The translations under genes were made by a program, and so were the position numbers. The notes beneath the pieces are model-generated. The model worked only from the letters and a program-made list of their open reading frames with translations. It was not told the DNA's origin and did not search any database. This document shows positions 7,198-14,852 of a DNA stretch of 29,100 nucleotides, one piece after another (positions within the stretch are counted from its first letter, which is position 1; each line of letters starts with the position of its first letter). Source of the DNA: JACKAN01 sp964502735 (GTDB taxonomy: Bacteria; Bdellovibrionota; Bdellovibrionia; Bdellovibrionales; UBA1609); NCBI GenBank assembly GCA_964502735.1, contig CAZCYD010000036.1, positions 1 to 29,100 on the forward strand, written 5' to 3'.

Positions 7198-8502
7198 TCA
7201 GGGCCCCCAAGGCGTAGTTCCATCAACGAAGATAGTTCCCGGACCAGGAATATTTTGAGTGTAAATTTCAAATCCTTTTTTACTGCGAGCCCCCAAAGGC
7301 AGTTTGGCTCCTGTCATATCTTTTCCGGTGGGGTTGAAGCCTCTCATATCGGACTTACCAAATTTTATACTTGTAAGACTCTGACCATTTTCATTTGCGT
7401 TAATGGCCTGCCAGGGAATATTCGTACAACCGACAATATCAATACCCGAAATGTCCAAAAATGCATTGGGATTAAATCCTGCAAGATCCGTAAAACCTAA
7501 ATTCATATCAGATATAGAACTGGGAAATGAAAAGGGGCTGTTCCCAGTATTAATCATTGGCCAAGGAATATTCGTAGCCGCTGACAGATTCAGTCCTGTA
7601 ATTGCAACAGGATTCTCCAAATTAAACTGACTTAAATCTAACCCAGATAAATTCACGTTTTGAAACTCCCTTGTGGTCGCATTAATGGCAGCCCAGGGAA
7701 TGTTTATCCCTCCAGATAAATTCATATAACTCATAATTGCAGATGTCGGAGGGGAGAAACCACTCAAGTCCGTATTGCTAAAATCAATTCCTTGTAAACT
7801 TGAAATATTGGTATTTCCATTTATAGCGGCCCATGGGATGTTGGTAGCTCCAGAAAATTTTGTATAACCTATATACTTGCTCGGAGCAGGATTAAAAGCG
7901 GATAAGTTTAAGCCACTCAAATTAGAGCCTCCAATTCCAGAAATATTGTTGTTTATGGCTGCCCAGGGTATATTGGTAGCATTTTCAAAATTTAAACTGC
8001 GAATATATAGAGTTATTGGAGGATCAAATTCTGTTAAATCCATATTGCTAAAGTCTATGCCATAGAGTCCGTTCACATGAGTCGTTCCATTCAGAACAGA
8101 CCATGGGATATTAAAGGCTTCGGATAGACCTCTAAGGCCAGATATGTTTGTGGTACTTGCTGGGCTAAAACTAGACAAATCTAACCCCGCAGCATTAAAG
8201 CCAGAAATTGATGTTAATGAGTTTATCTGGGCCCAAGGCACATTAAGTGTATTGGATATATTTACACCAAACAAAGTTATCGGAGTGAAGCTTGATAAAT
8301 CTAAACCACTTAGGTTCATTGTTGCCGTTCCTAATACAGTTGTATTACTGTTTATATTCGCCCAAGGAATATTTGTAGCGTTCACCAAGTTGATATTCAT
8401 TAAGGATGATGCTGCCGATGGGTTAAATCCATCTAGATTTACATCACTAAAATTTATACCAACAAAGTTAGTTTTCGCATTAAATGATAACCAGTGAATA
8501 TT
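7198..8502 (-). pseudogene. C-terminal two thirds of the NIPW-repeat lipoprotein (after frameshift)
   Basis: This frame continues the repeat protein begun at 9290. It carries nine of its eleven repeats, from NIHWLSFNAKT to CTNIPWQAINA. Each unit is about 43 residues and alternates a signature of the type LSGATNIPWAAINGNT with pentapeptide-like strands such as GIDFSNTDLSGFSPP. The pentapeptide pattern (x-[DN]-[LF]-S-x) implies a right-handed quadrilateral beta-helix interrupted regularly by the Trp-containing loop. A non-repeat tail of about 60 residues ends GTIFVDGTTPWGP at the stop 7198. Open sequence upstream of 8502 in this frame (to 8628) is a shadow of the first part. As a separate gene it has no signal peptide, so it would be non-functional unless the frameshift is an error or is bypassed. 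Confidence 0.7.
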
Positions 8503-9290
8503 GCACCAAAAATATTTAGGCCATTTACTTTTGTGATGTTGGTAAAGTTTAAACCAGAAAGATTCAGACCACTCAGGTTTGCTTGTGAAAGCCCATCTGC
8601 ATGAGTGTTTAAGCTGATCGCTCCCCATGGTATATTGGTCGCTCCGCTCAAATTAATACTTCCTAAACTTATTGTGGCTGAAGGGTTAAAACCTGATAAA
8701 TCCAAACCACTAAAATTTATACCTTTAAAACCAGAGGCGTGATTATTATTGTTTATAGAATTCCAGGGAACGTTCTCACAACTTGAAAAGTCAAAAAAGG
8801 ATATATCATGCACAGAAAAGTCGACCTCTGAAATATCAATTGTACACAATGGTCTGTCGATATCTAAAGTTACCGTAACCAGACCCCAAAGCATGTCTCT
8901 TGCCTTTTCAACGTCTACATCCTGATTCGTCAAACTTCCTTTGACAATTTTATTGAGCTGAAGCGATAAAGTATGTGCCTGTTGGCTTGTGAGTTTATCT
9001 CTTTTAAAAACTAACTCCCAAAGTGCAGAGGCTGGAGTTTCATCAACCCTCTCAAACAATTCCTCAATCTGCTCCAAAGTCAAACTTTCAGATTGAATTA
9101 AATTTTTCCAATCTAGTGGATTCGCTGGTAAAACTGTATCTGGAAAGTTAGTCCCCGGAGTGCTAGGAGCTGAAGCCCCTCCTCCTATTACACTCTCAAT
9201 AGATTGATTTAATCGGCATGAAGACAAAGATAGGGACAAACAAATATATACACAAAAAATCAACACCAATTGACATTGATGAAATTTCAA
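8454..9290 (-). CDS. N-terminal part of a lipoprotein with pentapeptide-like NIPW repeats (frameshifted)
   Basis: A lipoprotein signal (about 24 residues, lipobox LSSC with Cys25 from the TTG at 9290) is followed by a Ser/Pro-rich linker and a helical region (about residues 45-130). The first repeats then begin (ENVPWNSINNNNHASG, GINFSGLDLSGFNPS, GATNIPWGAI). GGAGGA at 9301-9306 supports a TTG start at 9290 or 9296; there is no in-frame ATG before the lipobox. At about 8502 the sequence reads NIFGA then leaves the repeat pattern (IFTGYHLMRK), while the pattern resumes in another frame as NIHWLSFNAKT. A four-base loss inside a GCA-ACN-AAT-ATT stretch would fit the consensus. Full length would be about 700 residues, presumably outer-membrane or surface anchored. 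The following gene is the exporter operon, but a separate promoter lies between. Confidence 0.7.
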   Translation of the reverse strand: MKFHQCQLVLIFCVYICLSLSLSSCRLNQSIESVIGGGASAPSTPGTNFPDTVLPANPLDWKNLIQSESLTLEQIEELFERVDETPASALWELVFKRDKLTSQQAHTLSLQLNKIVKGSLTNQDVDVEKARDMLWGLVTVTLDIDRPLCTIDISEVDFSVHDISFFDFSSCENVPWNSINNNNHASGFKGINFSGLDLSGFNPSATISLGSINLSGATNIPWGAISLNTHADGLSQANLSGLNLSGLNFTNITKVNGLNIFGAIFTGYHLMRKLTLLV

Positions 9291-9374
9291 ACTCAAAGTC
9301 TCCTCCAATTACGCGCCGCACATTCATCTCAACAAGATCCTATCGGTCATATTAAATACCAACTAAAGTCTTAT

Positions 9375-9390
9375 TTTGTCTCAATTTGAG
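9375..9390. promoter_or_regulatory. Candidate shared operator-like motif upstream of the repeat lipoprotein
   Basis: TTTGTCTCAATTTGAG at 9375-9390 contains the dyad CTCA-N3-TGAG. A near copy (TTTGTCTCAAAATGAG on the minus strand) lies about 70 nt before the gene starting at 19773, and a weaker one precedes the gene at 16345. Function is inferred from similarity and position only. Confidence 0.25.
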
Positions 9391-9455
9391 TCATTAGAAA
9401 AAAATGTGATTCTTCAGCAATTCTGTTACTCTAATTTGCCAGCGACTTTGTCTCT

Positions 9456-9475
9456 CCCAAATCCGCGGATTTGGG
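9456..9475. repeat. 20-bp perfect palindrome with 5-bp flanking direct repeat (solo element tip)
   Basis: CCCAAATCCGCGGATTTGGG is a perfect palindrome. It is flanked exactly on both sides by TCTCT (9451-9455 and 9476-9480), as a target-site duplication would be. The first 15 bases are identical to the terminal bases of the 169-bp inverted-repeat element at 20940-21108. It looks like a copy of that element reduced to its two tips. It lies in the 270-base space between the patatin-like gene and the repeat lipoprotein. Confidence 0.75.
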
Positions 9476-9561
9476 TCTCTTTATCGGATCATACATTAGA
9501 ACAATAAGACTTAAGAAAATTAATTAAGAAATAATATGATGTTTGTTAAAGTGATTGCGCC

Positions 9562-11334
9562 TTAAAAAGAATCGCAACCTGCACCATTGTTTTGATCGTA
9601 GGCCTCCATAGCCTCTTCAATTAAAGCATTGATGTCCTGACGAGGATCATAATTGTCCCAGTCGGTACAAACAGTTCTTGTGGCCGCCTTCATAGACTTT
9701 CTTATTGAACTTTCAGGATTTGCCATATTGTACAACTCACTCCATGGAGTTGCTGCTGTGCCAACATCTAAAATATTACCTATATAGTTCTTCTCATACA
9801 TTTCTTTATCAGATAATCCCTCCCAATCTTTCCACTCAAATCCTTCGATATTCGTAAGTTTTTTTATAACTCCCTGAGCAAACAAGGATTCACCGCCCTT
9901 ACGAGTGATGTAAACAATCTCCTCACAACCATGAGCCCTTAAGATTAAAGTGGGGTGCAAATCACTCCAGCCTCCCGCTGAAATTAATCCACTTTCTAAT
10001 TTGAGCAAATTTGCGAGACCAGGCTCTGCTGGTGAAGTTGACAAAGCCTCTAACCAAGGTTGACTTCCCAAAGGTAGGAACTTACTTGACTTCGCATCAT
10101 CACGGGTTAGACGATCCGTCAAAAGAGCCTTCTCTATTGATCTTAAATCTTTATCCGCCCCCCAATAACCAAAGCGTAAATCTTCTTGATTGACAACAAA
10201 GCTATTTCCAAACGAAGCCTCTGTATTCAATTGATAGTCCTTCTTGGCTTCTTCGTAGAGAACTACAGCTTTATCTACAAGAACAGAGGTGGCTGGAAAT
10301 GTTGGCAGACTAGCGCCAATTTTTTGCTGAATCCTTACTCCTGTATGCCCCTCACTTCGGGCAGCTCTTATATATGCAAGAATAGATCGACCAATTAACT
10401 GCTGGCAAACTGGCAACTCTTCATTGATCTGACGCCACGATTTTCTTCTAGACAGAGGCAGACAGTTTGTCAAAAAATCCTGAAAATCCTCATTGACCTG
10501 TTTTTGTAAAGCCTTATTCTTAAGCTCGACTCCTGCATAGTAATCTCCCATCAAACCGATGATCTCTGCCAATTTTGAAAAGCTAATAAGACCAGGTCTA
10601 AACAATAGCGTCTCATCAGAACGTGCATTGAACTTGCCAAAATTTTTAATACTCTTAGCAATTTCATTCTTTCTGTATTCAATCACTTCTAGAGTAACAT
10701 CAGGGAAGCTTGAACTGCCGGAGGAAAGCCCCTGACTCCACTTCAATGTTGTTTGAACATACAATAAAAACTCTGGGTTGACCAAATCCACAAAATCTTG
10801 AGACTGAAGCAGAGTTTCTATATGAGCTAAATGTTTTTGTAGTGGCCTAATTAACTGCGGACTCACCCGGAGATTTTCTAAATCCTCGGAGGCTTTTAAT
10901 AAAATCGATAAAAAATCTTTATCTGCAAGCAAAGCGGCTACAGCCTGCCCCTCAGGAATTTGCGTAAGCGCCTCAAAATACCCTTGAAAAGACTTAACGG
11001 CCAGGGATTGTTGAGAATTGGTCTTTAAATGCTTATTCAAATACAAGCTCTCAATCAAAAAGATAGTGAGACTGGCCGAACTTCCTCCTGACATGGCTTT
11101 GGGTAACCCTCTGTCTTCAATGAGGTTTGCCATAACTCCCCAGTGAGCCGGCATTTTCTCTCCATTACCACGAATAGCCACACAATATTCTTCACTATTA
11201 GAACCATAAATCTTATGTGAAACTGATAACCCTAAGGAAAACACCATCAGTAGTTTTAGAATTTTCTTAATGCTATTTTTAATTTTAAGGTTTTTACTCT
11301 TTAATTGAGTTAACAAAAATCCAATAGATTTCAT
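9562..11334 (-). CDS. Exported patatin-like protein with altered catalytic motifs
   Basis: ATG 11334 has GGGAGGG (11344-11350) 9 nt upstream and opens a signal-peptide-like N-terminus ending near residue 44; the frame is open further 5', but that adds unlikely residues. The mature start reads AIRGNGEKMPAHWGVMANLI, an oxyanion-hole-like loop. GGSSA at residues 83-87 follows, the patatin nucleophile elbow (G-x-S-x-G) with Ala as the last residue. The catalytic Asp of patatins normally sits in D-G-G; here the matching place (residues 453-460) reads AGGWSDLHP, with Asp458 three residues on. About 365 residues separate the two motifs, longer than usual, with helical insertions. It may be a divergent phospholipase or an inactive relative. 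It is the last gene of the operon, 115 nt after the small lipoprotein gene, so it may also have its own promoter. Confidence 0.6.
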   Translation of the reverse strand: MKSIGFLLTQLKSKNLKIKNSIKKILKLLMVFSLGLSVSHKIYGSNSEEYCVAIRGNGEKMPAHWGVMANLIEDRGLPKAMSGGSSASLTIFLIESLYLNKHLKTNSQQSLAVKSFQGYFEALTQIPEGQAVAALLADKDFLSILLKASEDLENLRVSPQLIRPLQKHLAHIETLLQSQDFVDLVNPEFLLYVQTTLKWSQGLSSGSSSFPDVTLEVIEYRKNEIAKSIKNFGKFNARSDETLLFRPGLISFSKLAEIIGLMGDYYAGVELKNKALQKQVNEDFQDFLTNCLPLSRRKSWRQINEELPVCQQLIGRSILAYIRAARSEGHTGVRIQQKIGASLPTFPATSVLVDKAVVLYEEAKKDYQLNTEASFGNSFVVNQEDLRFGYWGADKDLRSIEKALLTDRLTRDDAKSSKFLPLGSQPWLEALSTSPAEPGLANLLKLESGLISAGGWSDLHPTLILRAHGCEEIVYITRKGGESLFAQGVIKKLTNIEGFEWKDWEGLSDKEMYEKNYIGNILDVGTAATPWSELYNMANPESSIRKSMKAATRTVCTDWDNYDPRQDINALIEEAMEAYDQNNGAGCDSF

Positions 11335-11448
11335 GGTTCCAAACCCTCCCTCTATAAGAGGTCTGATAGCACAATTAACAAACTTAATGATAGGTCTTTT
11401 TTTAAAAGTGTAATAAATAAATGATTTGCCCAAACCCACTCATGATTA

Positions 11449-11934
11449 TTACCTGTAAATACTACGAATAACTTCAGAATAGTCTAAGCCTGCAGCATCT
11501 GTTGCTGAAGCTTTTAGCTCAACAACTGCCTGTTCAACTCTTAATGCCGTTACGCAATCAAACTCAATAGCTGTTAATCCTGGAGACAAACTACCCTCGA
11601 CCTGTGGACAAAGAACCCTTCCATCCTCAGTCGCAATAGTCACTTGATATGTGATAATACCTGAGTTCCCGGCATAGTGGCCAACAACGCCCAAGTACTT
11701 AAACTCAGATAGATTTTCAATTGAACTTTCAGGTTTAAATAACTGTTGATCCATATAAAATTTTGAGTCCGGCAAAAAACTATAGCCAAAAAAATCATCG
11801 ACTTCCATTTGAAAAGATTGACCCTCCTTAGAAATTACCGTGTTGTAGTGTCCACCACAATTTTGAAAGCCTAAGGCTACAAGACTCAAAGAAATTAAAA
11901 ATAGTACTAGGTGGAAAATATTTGCCCTATTCAT
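11449..11934 (-). CDS. Small lipoprotein with F-Q-N-C-G motif
   Basis: The 161-residue protein has a hydrophobic signal (residues 7-25) ending in the atypical lipobox GFQNC with Cys26 followed by GG. The remainder looks like one beta-sandwich-type domain: strand-rich, with SGIITYQVTIATEDGRVLC and AIEFDCVTALRVEQAVVELK. Two Cys residues there could pair. The domain is of a fibronectin or immunoglobulin-like kind at best, and I do not recognise a family. The start ATG 11934 overlaps the cytochrome gene stop by 4 nt, so it belongs to the same operon. Two other proteins of the operon share the same lipoprotein motif. Confidence 0.7.
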   Translation of the reverse strand: MNRANIFHLVLFLISLSLVALGFQNCGGHYNTVISKEGQSFQMEVDDFFGYSFLPDSKFYMDQQLFKPESSIENLSEFKYLGVVGHYAGNSGIITYQVTIATEDGRVLCPQVEGSLSPGLTAIEFDCVTALRVEQAVVELKASATDAAGLDYSEVIRSIYR

Positions 11935-12509
11935 AATGACCCCAGAAAAATAGCCAAGTTTTCGTAATCTTTTGTGGAAAGTACTGGTGCCAAGCTTTTC
12001 ATGGAATCTACCACGTCAACTGAAGTCTTGATCTGCTCTATACTGCGACCAGACTTAAGTTTTGGTGGATTATGACAGCCAATGCAATGAACGTTAAACA
12101 GTTGTTTTCCAGCAAGAATTTTAGCATTGTTCGATGTGGTGTCTTGATCAATTATTACAAGAGAATTTCCTGGCTTTGAAACATCTACTGGACCATACTT
12201 AATTTCATAAACTGTTTTTTCATTAAGTGCGCTGATGGATAAATTAACCAGAGCCTCCGACAGACATTTAAGCCAAATGATATTCTTTCTATATGGATCT
12301 ATCATCCACCGACAATCAACATTGTTGTCTATATCAAGCTGCACATCCTGCACAATCGCAGCACCCTTTTCTGCAACAACTCTGAAAGGGATAATGCGAC
12401 CTGGAGTGCGAGATTTTCTATCGTATAAGCTCTGAACTTCTACCTGAGCAAAGGATGGAGCAGATATAATGATGAATAATAAGTTAAAGAATATATGATA
12501 ACATTTCAT
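11931..12509 (-). CDS. Exported single-heme cytochrome c
   Basis: From ATG 12509 (two bases after the upstream stop) the 192-residue protein starts with a Sec signal MKCYHIFFNLLFIIISAPSF-A. An N-terminal strand-rich domain (about residues 22-125) follows, then a compact cytochrome c module at the C-terminus. Its heme site is CIGCH at residues 142-146, after GKQLFNVH. DSMKSLAPVLSTKDYENLAIFL supplies the probable axial Met170 and the terminal helix. This is the small soluble cytochrome c fold with an unknown front domain. The open frame extends upstream to 12566, but that part overlaps the previous gene and would precede the signal peptide. Both ends overlap or touch neighbouring genes, so it is cotranscribed with the DUF1501 and lipoprotein genes. 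It could carry electrons to or from the other CxxCH proteins of the cluster. Confidence 0.8.
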   Translation of the reverse strand: MKCYHIFFNLLFIIISAPSFAQVEVQSLYDRKSRTPGRIIPFRVVAEKGAAIVQDVQLDIDNNVDCRWMIDPYRKNIIWLKCLSEALVNLSISALNEKTVYEIKYGPVDVSKPGNSLVIIDQDTTSNNAKILAGKQLFNVHCIGCHNPPKLKSGRSIEQIKTSVDVVDSMKSLAPVLSTKDYENLAIFLGSL

Positions 12510-12511
12510 AT

Positions 12512-13237
12512 CTAGAGAACCTGCCAAAAACTTGATGCGCAAACAGTAAAAAATACGGCCCTCCAATCATCTCTCGTAGCTTCAGAATCTGGAAACATTA
12601 CACTCAATGAATCAACAAGCGACTTTGGTGGCGATGGCTTTCCTCTATAAAACAAATGAAACACTTTTCTTAAATTGTATTCATTTACAGAAGGAACCCC
12701 ATCCTCAGAAATTTTTTTAAGCGCATAATCCATAGTGACATTGTTAGCTGTAAGATCCGAACATGTTCGAGTCATAATGGCTTGTCGACTCACACTAGGT
12801 TTTGGATTTATTTGAGCATTTAAGTAGTTAGGAGACACTCGAGTACAGTTTTCCATTGCATCTGCCCGAACCCAATTGTTATTATTCTGAACATTATGAT
12901 CAACATAGAGACCACAGGGGGCTCCAAACTCTGCTGTATTGTAATAAGGTTTCGCGCTATCAGCACTTACTGTTGATGGTCCAAAGATATCTTCTAATAA
13001 TTCTTTAATATAATAACGGTCCAAAAGAATGGGATCATAGGTTGTCTCCACCTTTGACACATTGACATCTTCTAACATATGATCTTCATCTGAATGAGAT
13101 TGAATAATTTCGGAAAACGAAATAGGTTCACTGCCCTCCAAAGAATTGAACCCACCATCTCCGCAATTCTGAAACTGAGTTAGAAGTACCACACTAATGA
13201 ATAGTACAACAAAAATATTTAAAGAAGACCTAAACAT
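12512..13237 (-). CDS. Lipoprotein with F-Q-N-C-G motif, C-terminus like DUF1592-type partner proteins
   Basis: The 241-residue protein has a signal ending in TQFQNC (Cys25), the same unusual lipobox as two neighbours. No heme motif is present. The middle carries several Cys residues (FGAPCGLYV, ENCTRVSP, TRTCSDLT). The C-terminal region, with LRKVFHLFYRGKPSPPKSL and the end ASSFWQVL, recalls the helical ends of planctomycete-type PSD domains, where an LxxSPxWQVL-like ending is common. The identity is otherwise unknown. The gene overlaps the DUF1501 gene by 8 nt and is followed at once by the cytochrome gene, so all three are translated from one message. Presumably it is anchored in the outer membrane and acts together with the DUF1501 protein. 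Confidence 0.65.
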   Translation of the reverse strand: MFRSSLNIFVVLFISVVLLTQFQNCGDGGFNSLEGSEPISFSEIIQSHSDEDHMLEDVNVSKVETTYDPILLDRYYIKELLEDIFGPSTVSADSAKPYYNTAEFGAPCGLYVDHNVQNNNNWVRADAMENCTRVSPNYLNAQINPKPSVSRQAIMTRTCSDLTANNVTMDYALKKISEDGVPSVNEYNLRKVFHLFYRGKPSPPKSLVDSLSVMFPDSEATRDDWRAVFFTVCASSFWQVL

Positions 13238-14852
13238 TCTTAGCCTCTTCTTTTCTTACTTTCCAACCTCCACCGCCACCAGGAGCCAATAGAGAGTAAC
13301 CATTTGTAACTATATCTTCTACCCCTAACATCGCAGTTATTGTTCTTACAACGTCATTTGTTTGAATAGGCCTGTCATAGCCATCCAGACTGTATGGCGC
13401 TGCAACCCCGAAGGTTCCCTGATAACTATTTGTATAGTGAGCTTTCTGAATATTTCCAACAACAGAAGGTCCTTGTACCATCCCTGAGATTAATGTCGTA
13501 TTGCTCCCCATAAAGGCATGATCTGACCCAATCCCATCCGCTCTAGGTGTCCGATTGAACTCTGAGCTAATATGTATAACGGTTCTATCAAATAAATTTC
13601 TGGACTTTAAAACACTAATAAATTCCGTTAAACAACCTAGAAATCCTCGGTAAAATAAAGTTGTCATCAATGTACTCACCATATTCCCAATACGGTGTTG
13701 ATCATGCGTTATTGAGGTATTGCCTGCCCCATGATAAGCATTTGACACAGATGGAAATGATAAGTTTAGTGAAGCCGTGATTTTATCTAGTAAAATTTCG
13801 GCAATGGCAAAATTTTCTGCCATCCTCGGCGCATTTGTCGCAGGAATCACCATGTCTCGCAAGTCATCTAAAACCATATTTCTATTTTCATCAAAACGAT
13901 ATTGCCCATTATTAAGTGTTGTAATTTTGGCATCATAAATACCTGGCAATTGCCCTTTATTAGGGTGCATAGCTAAATTCACAATATTTCGGTACTTAGT
14001 AACAGTTGAAGCCCATTGATTAGACAAATTAAATACATTTTGCTCAACCATCTCCATCGCATTGTCATACATTTTAGAAAGTGCTGAAGTTGTTATCCCT
14101 TGCCTATCTGCGTACTTTTCAAATTCTCCAAACGCCTGCTCTTGAAGTCTTATGTTGTAATCACTATGAATAAGCCTTGAAGTAAAAGTGTTCTGAAATG
14201 GTCTAAGCATTGTGGCTATTGGGTTTGTCGAGGCATTATCGGTATAAACAATAGGGTTCGGTGAAAGCCCTCTCTTCGAGCGAAAAGATGTAGCGGCTGA
14301 GGAACCAGGATCGACTACTCCAGGCATCGGTCTTTTCGCCGCATCTGCCACTATTCCAGTAAGACTGTATCCTCCAATAATAGGTGCCACTTGACGTGCA
14401 TTGGATATGCTATGGTTATTTATTTCCATATCTATACCTCGAATAAAAAGTGTGTGAGCAAGTATATCTGAAAAATTTTGACTTGCGACGTTCATGCCCC
14501 ATACCGGTGGCAAATGCAAAGATTTCCCCCCTATAGAAAATGGTTTTACACTGTAATTGGGCTGATAAGTCGTTCCTATTTTTTCAAAAACTGTTCCGAA
14601 TCCACCTGGCAAAAAATTAGCTGCTGTTCGTCCAAAAGGAGTTAATAGAGAATCAAACATCCAACGAGGGGGCCCACCAGGAAAATTTAAATGAATGTAG
14701 TACCCCCCAGGGGCTAATACACTTTCTTGAGCATAGGCTCTAGATATAAATAATCGTAACAAATTATCTAATAGTATATTACCTCCCCCGAATGCCGTGA
14801 CACCAACTCCTAGCCTCTTAATAAACTCCCTTCTAGCTATAGAGACTTTCAT
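13230..14852 (-). CDS. Tat-exported DUF1501 family protein
   Basis: The N-terminus ARREFIKRLGVGVTAFGGG is a twin-arginine signal, with cleavage probably after RAYAQE near residue 41. The rest follows DUF1501, a branch of the alkaline phosphatase/sulfatase fold superfamily. The C-terminal hallmark is VIHISSEFNRTPRADGIGSD, then HAFMGSNTTLISGMVQG, matching SEFGRTP...DHW...G in relatives; the usual Gly is Asn here. Length (540) is somewhat larger than average. ATG 14852 has GGAGG upstream and overlaps the preceding gene by 4 nt (ATGA). DUF1501 genes are known to travel with DUF1592/1588/1585-type cytochrome proteins, as here. The enzymatic activity of the family is not established; a periplasmic hydrolase is the simplest guess. 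Confidence 0.85.
   Translation of the reverse strand: MKVSIARREFIKRLGVGVTAFGGGNILLDNLLRLFISRAYAQESVLAPGGYYIHLNFPGGPPRWMFDSLLTPFGRTAANFLPGGFGTVFEKIGTTYQPNYSVKPFSIGGKSLHLPPVWGMNVASQNFSDILAHTLFIRGIDMEINNHSISNARQVAPIIGGYSLTGIVADAAKRPMPGVVDPGSSAATSFRSKRGLSPNPIVYTDNASTNPIATMLRPFQNTFTSRLIHSDYNIRLQEQAFGEFEKYADRQGITTSALSKMYDNAMEMVEQNVFNLSNQWASTVTKYRNIVNLAMHPNKGQLPGIYDAKITTLNNGQYRFDENRNMVLDDLRDMVIPATNAPRMAENFAIAEILLDKITASLNLSFPSVSNAYHGAGNTSITHDQHRIGNMVSTLMTTLFYRGFLGCLTEFISVLKSRNLFDRTVIHISSEFNRTPRADGIGSDHAFMGSNTTLISGMVQGPSVVGNIQKAHYTNSYQGTFGVAAPYSLDGYDRPIQTNDVVRTITAMLGVEDIVTNGYSLLAPGGGGGWKVRKEEAKNV

Noticed and set aside
9456..9475. Intrinsic terminator for the patatin-like gene
   Set aside because: No T-tract follows the palindrome on either strand, and the flanking duplication points to another origin.
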